From Syntrophus sp. (in: bacteria) (GTDB lineage: Bacteria; Desulfobacterota; Syntrophia; Syntrophales; UBA5619), in assembly GCA_013824905.1 (NCBI GenBank), contig PNOO01000188.1, positions 1 through 5,064 of the forward strand: a DNA stretch of 5,064 nucleotides, in the 5' to 3' direction. Position numbers and translations under genes: made by a program. Under the pieces are notes generated by a model. It had not been told where the DNA came from, searched no databases, and saw only the letters and a list, made by a program, of their open reading frames with translations. Positions 1 to 5,064 of the stretch are shown here, in pieces; within the stretch, counting starts at the first letter, position 1; every line of letters begins with the position of its first letter.

Positions 1-949
1 GGTCGTTCCAGAGGACAACGGCCCGCTGCAACTCCGCGGCCACCATGTTCTCGAATCGCGCCGCCGGGTTCTGAATCTGCGCGTAATCCCAGAGATAGAT
101 CTTCCTTTCCTTCTGGATGGCCCGTGCGATTCGGCCGGTCCATGTTGCGACGCCGAAAGTCAGGTAAAACCGCTCGAAAACGTCGAGCCAGTTTCGTACG
201 GAATTGTATGAGGCCTTCAGGTCGCCGGCAAGCGAGGGGACGGACAGGGGGCTCCCCACCTTCGTTGGCAGGAGCAGATAGAGCGTCTCCAAATCCTGGA
301 CGGACTTGATGCCTGCCAGATCCCGTATATCCTCCCGGACCAATTGGCGCGCGTAAATCTGCGACCAGCGGCGCCAGGTCGTTTTCCGGCCAGAGAGGTA
401 CGGCTCGGGAAAGCCGCTCAATTCGGCGAGTTGCTCCCAAACGGCCTGCGCCTCCCCGGTGCCCTCCATGCTAATCTGGAGCGGCGTCAGGCGGAATTCC
501 TCGAAGGGCCTCCGCCTGCCCCCCAACTCCGCAACCGTCAACGGAAATAAATGGAAGGGAAAATACCGGCCGGCCAGGGAATCGCCACCCTTCTGGTAGA
601 GGTCAAGACGGCCGCTGCCGGTGACAAGAAATCGGTAGGCGTCATGAAACTCGTCATAGATCCCCTTGAGGGCGTTCTTCCAATCGCGGTATTTGTGGAT
701 CTCGTCGAAGATGATCAGGGGAGCTGTGGCATCCTTGCGCTTGATGCCTTCGAAAAAACGATGATTCCGAAGGAAGCGGGTCCGGTGCTCCGGAATGTCC
801 CAATTGAAATAGAGGCTGTTCGTGAAGGAGGAGGCGATGATCTTCGCCAGCGTCGTTTTTCCGGACTGGCGCGGTCCGGAAAGGAAGATCATGCCCTTTT
901 CCTGCGCCAGTTCCTGCCATGTTTGGACGAACAGTTCGCGGGGAAGCAT
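1..949 (-). CDS. AAA-family ATPase with DUF4143 C-terminal domain (3' end outside window)
   Basis: The frame is open for 316 codons from ATG at 949-947 to the window edge, with an in-frame TGA at 964-962 just upstream, so this ATG is the earliest possible. The N-terminal P-loop domain (AAA_14) has Walker A GPRQSGKT at residues 25-32, Walker B LIIFDE at 78-83 followed by IHK, and a sensor-like LVTGSG at 108-113. The SGFPEP motif (178-183) and the later segment around RNWLDVFERFYL (252-263) are typical of the DUF4143 part, usually predicted to be a winged-helix nucleic-acid-binding region. Complete relatives are about 380-420 residues, so perhaps 70-100 are missing. The family is widespread and cytoplasmic; its biological role is poorly defined. 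There is no strong Shine-Dalgarno sequence. It lies 82 bases downstream of the reductase gene on the same strand but has its own candidate promoter, and it is probably unrelated to sugar metabolism. Confidence 0.9.
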   Translation of the reverse strand, partial: MLPRELFVQTWQELAQEKGMIFLSGPRQSGKTTLAKIIASSFTNSLYFNWDIPEHRTRFLRNHRFFEGIKRKDATAPLIIFDEIHKYRDWKNALKGIYDEFHDAYRFLVTGSGRLDLYQKGGDSLAGRYFPFHLFPLTVAELGGRRRPFEEFRLTPLQISMEGTGEAQAVWEQLAELSGFPEPYLSGRKTTWRRWSQIYARQLVREDIRDLAGIKSVQDLETLYLLLPTKVGSPLSVPSLAGDLKASYNSVRNWLDVFERFYLTFGVATWTGRIARAIQKERKIYLWDYAQIQNPAARFENMVAAELQRAVVLWND

Positions 950-953
950 GATT

Positions 954-984
954 TCTATATTTCACGCAACTGAAAAATAGTCAA
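954..984 (-). promoter_or_regulatory. Candidate promoter of the DUF4143 ATPase gene with an internal dyad
   Basis: On the minus strand TTGACT (984-979) matches the sigma-70 -35 box in five of six positions. Possible -10 boxes are AATATA (961-956, 17-base spacing, weak) or TATAGA (959-954, 19-base spacing). Between the boxes lies an inverted repeat, TTTCA-N6-TGAAA, at 960-975. With the 17-base option, transcription would start at or next to the ATG, giving an almost leaderless mRNA, which would fit the lack of a Shine-Dalgarno sequence. The -10 match is poor, so this is tentative. Confidence 0.35.
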
Positions 985-1031
985 GACCATTTTGCAATAC
1001 AGTGAAAAATAAATACGTTCCTTCACCACTA

Positions 1032-1989
1032 TTACTGATTCCAGAAATTGATGACATCTTCCAGAGACCGTCGCAAAGGAATCTCCGGCGCCCAACCGAT
1101 GTCACGCTTAATTTTTTCATTAGAACCGATAATGACTTTATTATCGTTTGGCCTGATCAGCCGTTCATCTGTCTCTGTCAGGACCTCCATATCCAGAATC
1201 GAAGCCATCTGTTGAATGAGTTCCTTTAACGAATATCCGACCCTCCCCGCAGATATTGTAGATTTCACCTTTTCTACCCTTTTTCAATAGCCTGTCATAG
1301 GCCCTGACCACATCCCGCACATCCACAAAATCCCGAATCAGGGATATATCCCCGGTAATTAACTTTGGAGAAGAGACTCCCCTCTTTTTCATCTCTACTA
1401 GGTGCTTGGCGAAAGAGGCGATTACAAAGGTTTCCTTTTGTCCAGGCCCTATGTGATTGAAGGACCGGGTCATCACAATATCCAATCCGTAACCTTTGGC
1501 ATATACCTTGGAGAGCATTTCCTGTGAAACCCGTGCTACGGCATAGGGGCTTATGGGATTTAAAGTGTTATCCTCATGAAAAAGTGTGTTGCCCCCTATC
1601 AGATCGCCATATTCTTCCGAGGAGCCTATGGATAAAATCCGTATCCCGGAATTGACGGAATGAACCGCATCCAAGACATTAAGGAAAATATTGGTGTTGT
1701 TTTGAAAGCTTTTCACTGGATTTTTCCAACTGAAGGCAACGCTGCTGTATGAGGCCAGATGGAGGATGTAGCTCGGCCGGAATTGGAAGATGATTTTTTC
1801 TACCCCTTCCCGATCAAGCAAATCCATCTTCACAAAATCACATTGTACATGGCTCAGCCAGTCCAATCCGAAATCAGGTTGAACGATATCAACGCCCAAT
1901 ACAGAAACCTGCTGTTGTAATCCTTCAAGATATTTCAGGAAATGTTTGCTGACGAATCCGGAAAACCCGGTAATGAGATATCTATCCAT
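1032..1989 (-). pseudogene. GDP-6-deoxy-D-mannose reductase-like NAD(P)-dependent epimerase (rmd-like), frameshifted
   Basis: This is an extended short-chain dehydrogenase. The family reduces GDP-4-keto-6-deoxy-D-mannose to GDP-D-rhamnose, a cytoplasmic step supplying O-antigen sugars. From ATG 1989, with GAGG seven bases upstream, it shows TGFSGFVS (7-14, Rossmann loop), SSEEYG (123-128), YAVAR (149-153, active site), FNHIGPGQ (177-184, typical of this reductase group), RDFVDVRDVVRAY (219-231) and EIYNIC (242-247). After about residue 250 the frame is lost and would stop at 1165. The next frame resumes at once with GYSLKELIQQ and runs to TAA at 1034-1032. One extra base in the G-rich run at 1239-1248 explains this; removing it gives 318 residues, the usual length. 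The third Rossmann glycine is Ser and the catalytic Lys is Arg. Base composition is AT-richer than the neighbours. It lies 40 bases after the full-length GT9 frame. Whether the shift is real or a sequencing error cannot be told here. Confidence 0.82.
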
Positions 1990-2029
1990 GGGTGATCCTC
2001 ATAAATATATAGGTTTCTTATTCATCTCC

Positions 2030-3259
2030 TCAGATTGTGCTGCTCTCTTCGAGAAGACGCCGGGCCGCCGCCAGGACGTCAACCACGGCGATCTTGTTCA
2101 TACACCAATCTTTTGGGATGATACACTCTCGCTGCTGGCAAGGGTGATGGAGGCAATCCGCTCTCTAGATTACGATCCGACCCGGTCCTGTGTAACCAAA
2201 CTTCTCCGGTTCACCCGGTCCGAAAAGCTAGATGAGAGGCTTCTTCATAGCAGCGGCGATATGGCTGAGGCCGCTGTCGTTGCCGACAAAGAGAGCCGAG
2301 CGCCGGAGTAGTGCCGCCGTTTGGCAAAGGTTCAGCAATCCCGAGCAATTAATGGTTCTCACACCTGACTGGTTCGCGATGCTGTCCAGGATCTTCTTAT
2401 CTCCCTGACCACCGACAAGAAAAACCAGGCAGGGAATTTCTTTCGACAGCCGGCTAATAAGTTCTGCATATCTCGCCGGCGGCCATGCCTTCCAAGAATA
2501 GAGGGCCGCCGGCGCTATGGTCACAATTCTTACGTCCTGAGGAATATGGTATGTCCGGAGAAATCGCTCCACAAAGGCATCCTCCACCTCGGGAACACGC
2601 AGCTCCAGTTCCCGATCCGTGACAGGAGTCACCAGGGCATCGAGTAGCGCCAGAGTCTTGTCCTTCTCGTGAACGTCCTTCGACCGATCCGTGGAAACGG
2701 GATTGTTCAAAAGGAATCCCCCGCCCCACCGGTCCCGACCGAACCGGAACCGGATACCGGACAGAAACAGGGGGATGATGCTGAGGATGTCCCCCCGGAG
2801 GTCGATACCCAGATCGAAGCGGTCTTTCCGTAATCGCCGGATGAACGCCCATTCCTGGCCCAGCTTGATACGACGCTCGCCACGGAAGATTCCGAAAGCG
2901 AAGGCGTCATGAACAATCAGGTGATCATAGTAAGGAATACAGGGGGCGATACCCTGCGACCAGGGACCGATTGCGAGGGTGATCTCCGCTTTGGGAAATC
3001 CCTTCCGGATCTCTCGCAGGGCCGCCGTAGAAATGACGAGGTCACCCAGTCCATCCATCCGGAGGATTAGAATTTTCTTGATGTTCCGTGGATCATACCG
3101 TCGGTGCCATCGTCGAAGCATACAGCATGGGAAGAAGAGAACCGCACCCGCCAGATCCACTAAAAACAGACTGAGACGCACCGAGAAACTCAGGGACTCG
3201 TACTTATTCGCAAGCAGATGTTTTATCAAACACCGCCAGATAGGGATTGTAGGAATCAT
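2030..3259 (-). pseudogene. GT9 family (ADP-heptose:LPS heptosyltransferase-like) glycosyltransferase with two in-frame TAG codons
   Basis: The first 343 codons (3259-2231) are open. A hydrophobic stretch at 28-46 suggests membrane attachment. KKILILRMDGLGDLV (61-75) is the GT9 N-terminal nucleotide-binding start, and GNDSGLSHIAAA (326-337) is the donor-site loop. The frame then meets TAG at 2230-2228, exactly where relatives continue into LFGP. Reading on gives LFGPGEPEKFGYTGPG, a second TAG at 2167-2165, then a Cys-rich tail (DCLHHPC, REC, DWCM) and NKIAVVDVLAAARRLL, ending at TGA 2032-2030. That tail is characteristic of the family, so the full gene is about 409 codons. GT9 enzymes transfer heptose or related sugars to LPS core at the inner membrane; the substrate here is unknown. 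The start lacks a clear Shine-Dalgarno and overlaps the stop of a 17-codon ORF as ATGA. Each TAG is one base from CAG. Decay, amber readthrough or error are all possible; a truncated product would lack the C-terminal strand and helices. Confidence 0.85.
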
Positions 3260-3309
3260 CGCGACACGCCCAATAGATCATCCCCGGGAATGAGAAAGAG
3301 TGTGTTCAC
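3256..3309 (-). other. 17-codon ORF overlapping the GT9 start, possible coupling ORF
   Basis: GTG at 3309-3307 is preceded by GAGG six bases upstream and opens VNTLFLIPGDDLLGVSR, ending at TGA 3258-3256. That stop overlaps the GT9 ATG (3259-3257) as ATGA. The GT9 ATG itself has no convincing ribosome-binding site, so ribosomes ending here could reinitiate on it. It may equally be chance, because the ORF is very short and matches nothing I recognise. Confidence 0.2.
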
Positions 3310-3317
3310 CCCGATCC

Positions 3318-4127
3318 TCATCGTGGTCTCCCTTTTCCCCTGGACGCCGCCATCAGCATATAGGCGCTGACGATACCCCATCTCACAATCCTGTGGATCC
3401 AGGTCTGCGGCGCCAAGTTCCCGGCATCCCTTGCCGCCGCATTAAATTCCTCTTGGAACTGTATGGTAAATCGCCGGGCGCTGATCGAACCCGGATGCCA
3501 GCGGAAATCGGCCAGAGGATCACCCGGCACATGCACCGCCCCGCCCTGTCGCCAGAGGCGCAACGTCAAATCATAATCCCAGGCGGCGACCATATCTTCC
3601 CGAAGATAACCGGCGGCATCCAGGGCAGAACAGCGGAAAAACATCGCCGGCTGGGAGATGTAGTTGAGGCACTGGATGGTAAATCGTGAAGAAAATGGGA
3701 AAAAGGCCTCCTTGAAACGGGTGATGCCCCGGCGGATTTCCCGGCCCTCCTCATCGATGATCCGGCAGGCGCCAAAGCACAAAGCCTTGCCGGGATGTGT
3801 GGTCATAAGCTGGGCAACCCTTTTCAGGGCGCCGGGATGATAGCGGTCATCGGCATTGAGCCAGGCGACGATCTCCCCTGAAGCGAGTCGTAATCCTTTA
3901 TTGATGGCTGAAACCGGCCCCCGATCCGGTTCGGAGATGATTTGTGAGATATCTTGTTCATAACGCCTTATGATCTTCAGCGAATCATCGGTGCTGCCGC
4001 CGTCTATCACAATATACTCCAGATCGACACCGGATTCCTTTTGGGATACGACGCTACGGATGGTCTCGTCGAGAAACCGCCCGCTATTCTTATTGGGTGT
4101 GATAATTGAGAATTTCAATCTTTCCAA
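3318..4127 (-). CDS. GT2 family (GT-A fold) glycosyltransferase
   Basis: This is an intact 269-residue glycosyltransferase that would add a sugar from a nucleotide-sugar donor to a growing surface polysaccharide on the cytoplasmic face of the membrane. FSIITPNKNSGRFLDETI (6-23) is the first Rossmann-like strand and helix, followed by VIDGGSTDDS (40-49) and SEPDRGPVSAINKGL (65-79). LNADD (90-94) holds the DXD-type metal and donor site. ISQPAMFF (157-164) and WDYDLTLRLW (183-192) are the acceptor-side motifs seen in this GT2 subgroup. The start is TTG: AAGGA lies six bases upstream (4138-4134), an in-frame TAA follows at 4139-4137, and the next Met is residue 108. It ends at TGA 3320-3318, 58 bases before the GT9 gene, so the two are probably co-transcribed. 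There is no multi-pass membrane domain; only a short hydrophobic stretch near 250-261. The exact sugar cannot be assigned. Confidence 0.93.
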   Translation of the reverse strand: MERLKFSIITPNKNSGRFLDETIRSVVSQKESGVDLEYIVIDGGSTDDSLKIIRRYEQDISQIISEPDRGPVSAINKGLRLASGEIVAWLNADDRYHPGALKRVAQLMTTHPGKALCFGACRIIDEEGREIRRGITRFKEAFFPFSSRFTIQCLNYISQPAMFFRCSALDAAGYLREDMVAAWDYDLTLRLWRQGGAVHVPGDPLADFRWHPGSISARRFTIQFQEEFNAAARDAGNLAPQTWIHRIVRWGIVSAYMLMAASRGKGRPR

Positions 4128-4156
4128 CAGATATCCTTATATATCCTTCTTGACAT
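4115..4156 (-). other. 13-codon ORF overlapping the GT2 start
   Basis: ATG at 4156-4154 follows a GAGGTGGGT stretch that could serve as a ribosome-binding site. It opens MSRRIYKDICWKD and ends at TGA 4117-4115, overlapping the TTG start of the GT2 gene in another frame. Within it AAGGATAT occurs twice in tandem, and the second copy supplies the GT2 Shine-Dalgarno. It could be a coupling ORF that helps the weak TTG start, but an ORF this short may be coincidence. Confidence 0.2.
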
Positions 4157-4178
4157 ACCCACCTCGTTCATCTATAAG
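4150..4178 (+). promoter_or_regulatory. Sigma-70 promoter for lptB
   Basis: A perfect -35 box TTGACA (4150-4155) and TATAAG (4173-4178, five of six consensus bases) are separated by exactly 17 bases. Transcription would begin near 4185, leaving about 150 bases of leader before the lptB ATG. It lies in the gap between divergent GT2 and lptB genes, and its -35 box overlaps the short ORF ahead of GT2. This is the strongest promoter-like match I found in the window. Confidence 0.8.
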
Positions 4179-4202
4179 TGTGCGACAAAAATAGTATTGC
4201 TT

Positions 4203-4331
4203 ATGAGGCGTTGCAGATACCAAGGCATGGAATCTGCCGAGGGTGGTTGTGACTTTGAATCCCTCGGTGAGTTATACGCCATTTACCCCACCCTGAACCG
4301 CAAGTGCTTCGGCACACTACGGGGAATTTAA
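4203..4331 (+). CDS. Candidate 42-residue small ORF just upstream of lptB
   Basis: ATG at 4203 opens 42 codons to TAA at 4329-4331, only two bases before the lptB ATG at 4334. The product would be a small soluble peptide with four Cys (positions 4, 16, 36 and an early basic MRRCR start included); it matches no family I know. About 59% of third codon positions are G or C, compatible with coding. It begins roughly 18 bases after the predicted transcription start but has no visible Shine-Dalgarno. It could be a leader ORF translationally coupled to lptB, a real small protein, or a chance opening within a structured leader. Confidence 0.25.
   Translation: MRRCRYQGMESAEGGCDFESLGELYAIYPTLNRKCFGTLRGI
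4207..4315 (+). promoter_or_regulatory. Foldable 5' leader of lptB (three-way junction plus UUCG hairpin)
   Basis: Complementary segments can form a closed junction. P1 is GGCGT (4207-4211) with ACGCC (4276-4280). P2 is GCAGAT (4213-4218) with ATCTGC (4232-4237), continuing past an A-A mismatch as CCA (4220-4222) with TGG (4228-4230). P3 is CCGAGGG (4237-4243) with CCCTCGG (4261-4267), sharing C4237 with P2. An alternative helix, AGGGTGG (4240-4246) with CCACCCT (4288-4294), excludes P3. A GTGC-TTCG-GCAC hairpin follows at 4304-4315, ahead of the GGGGA ribosome-binding site at 4321-4325. It matches no riboswitch class I recognise. The pairings are seen in sequence; any regulatory role is inferred. 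Confidence 0.4.
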
Positions 4332-4333
4332 CT

Positions 4334-5064
4334 ATGAAGGTCGAAAAAACGCGGACCTGGACGCTCAACAAGACCGGACAGCCGGAATCGCTACAGGGGA
4401 AATTGGTGGCGACGGGACTGGTGAAGATCTACGGGGGCATGCGGGTCGTCAACGGAGTCAACCTGGAGATCCGCCCCGGTGAAGTGGTTGGTCTTTTGGG
4501 TCCCAACGGCGCCGGGAAGACGACGACTTTCTATATGATCGTCGGATTGATCAAGCCCGATGGCGGCCGGATTCTCATCGACGGCGAGGATGTGAGCCGC
4601 TGTCCGATGTATGTCCGGGCAAGAAAAGGATTGAATTACCTTCCCCAGGAGCCTTCGATCTTCAGAAAGCTGACCGTAGAAGAGAATATCCTGGCGATTC
4701 TGGAGACACTGGGTCTGAACCGGCAGGAGCGCCGGGAACGTCTGAAGGAACTACTCAAGGAACTGGATCTTACCCCGCTTGCGAAGAACCGGGCCTATTC
4801 TCTTTCCGGCGGCGAGAGACGGCGGGTGGAGATTACACGGGCGCTGGTGACGTCTCCCAAGTATATCCTTCTCGACGAGCCTTTTGCCGGGATTGACCCT
4901 CTGGCCGTAGCGGACATTCAGAATATCATCGGCACGCTGAAGGCCAAGGGAATCGGCATTGTCATTTCCGACCACAATGTACGCGAAACACTCTCCGTCT
5001 GTGACCGGGCCTATATTGTCAATGAGGGTTCCATCCTGGTTGAGGGCGATCCCGATACCATCTT
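4334..5064 (+). CDS. lptB: LPS export ABC transporter ATP-binding protein LptB (3' end outside window)
   Basis: LptB is the cytoplasmic ATPase of the LptB2FG complex, which extracts LPS from the inner membrane and drives it across the periplasmic bridge. The 243 codons present show Walker A GPNGAGKT (56-63), Q-loop NYLPQEPSIFRKLT (101-114), signature LSGGE (157-161), Walker B YILLDEP (177-183), D-loop AGID (185-188) and H-loop His214. YLPQEPSIFRKLTVEENI and LDEPFAGIDPLAV are LptB hallmarks separating it from the related amino-acid transporter ATPases. Only some 10-20 residues should be missing. ATG 4334 has GGGGA eight bases upstream, but gives about 22 residues more than usual before LVATGLVKIYGG. 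GTG at 4406 with AGGGGA (4395-4400) five bases upstream is an attractive alternative start at the family position. It is transcribed from the promoter at 4150-4178 and diverges from the glycosyltransferase genes. No lptA or lptC is seen upstream. Confidence 0.95.
   Translation, partial: MKVEKTRTWTLNKTGQPESLQGKLVATGLVKIYGGMRVVNGVNLEIRPGEVVGLLGPNGAGKTTTFYMIVGLIKPDGGRILIDGEDVSRCPMYVRARKGLNYLPQEPSIFRKLTVEENILAILETLGLNRQERRERLKELLKELDLTPLAKNRAYSLSGGERRRVEITRALVTSPKYILLDEPFAGIDPLAVADIQNIIGTLKAKGIGIVISDHNVRETLSVCDRAYIVNEGSILVEGDPDTI

Noticed and set aside
551..973. Plus-strand open frame of 140 codons
   Set aside because: It lies wholly antisense to the ATPase gene, whose minus frame carries Walker A, Walker B and SGFPEP; the plus frame shows no family features.
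1002..1026. Possible terminator after the reductase gene (GTGAA/TTCAC)
   Set aside because: The stem is only five pairs with a 15-base loop and no following T-run in the reading direction, so it is too weak to annotate.
1946..2311. Plus-strand open frame of 121 codons across the GT9 tail
   Set aside because: The minus strand encodes the GT9 C-terminus and the reductase start here; the plus translation has no recognisable motif.
2030..3259. Genome-wide reassignment of TAG to Gln
   Set aside because: About 1,150 codons in the other genes contain no in-frame TAG, so a general reassignment is unlikely; only local readthrough or decay remains plausible.
4128..4200. Minus-strand promoter for GT2
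   Set aside because: TATAGA and TACTAT elements occur, but no -35 box at acceptable spacing; I could not support a specific promoter.
1..5064. CRISPR arrays, tRNA or rRNA genes, insertion sequences
   Set aside because: I found no regularly spaced repeats, no tRNA cloverleaf, no rRNA-like sequence, no transposase frame and no terminal inverted repeats.

Overview
The window fits a Gram-negative bacterium, probably a deltaproteobacterium (Desulfobacterota, perhaps Syntrophales-like). It carries a recognisable LptB, the ATPase of the lipopolysaccharide (LPS) transport machine, beside glycosyltransferases and a nucleotide-sugar reductase of the kind that build LPS or O-antigen. The taxonomic guess rests on gene style and composition only.

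Layout: four genes lie on the minus strand, reading from about 4130 down to 1. They are a GT2 glycosyltransferase (4127-3318, intact, TTG start), a GT9 heptosyltransferase-like gene (3259-2030, interrupted by two in-frame TAG codons), a GDP-6-deoxy-D-mannose reductase-like gene (1989-1032, one frameshift near 1240-1248) and an AAA/DUF4143 ATPase (949-1, cut by the window edge). On the plus strand, diverging from the GT2 gene, a near-consensus sigma-70 promoter (4150-4178) leads through a roughly 150-base foldable leader into lptB (4334 onward, cut by the right edge).

The sugar genes would act together: the reductase supplies GDP-D-rhamnose or a related activated sugar, and GT2 and GT9 enzymes add sugars to the LPS core or O-chain. 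LptB then powers export of finished LPS from the inner membrane. The DUF4143 ATPase is probably an unrelated accessory gene; it has its own candidate promoter and operator-like dyad.

The most notable observation is damage confined to two adjacent genes. The GT9 frame continues past its first TAG for 64 more sense codons with a family-like C-terminus, broken by a second TAG and ending at TGA. The reductase frame shifts by one base in a G-rich run. The other three genes read cleanly. Options are recent decay of a surface-polysaccharide locus, amber readthrough, or sequence errors. The lptB leader is the second point of interest: it can form a three-way junction, a competing helix and a UUCG hairpin, and it also holds a 42-codon ORF ending two bases before the lptB ATG.
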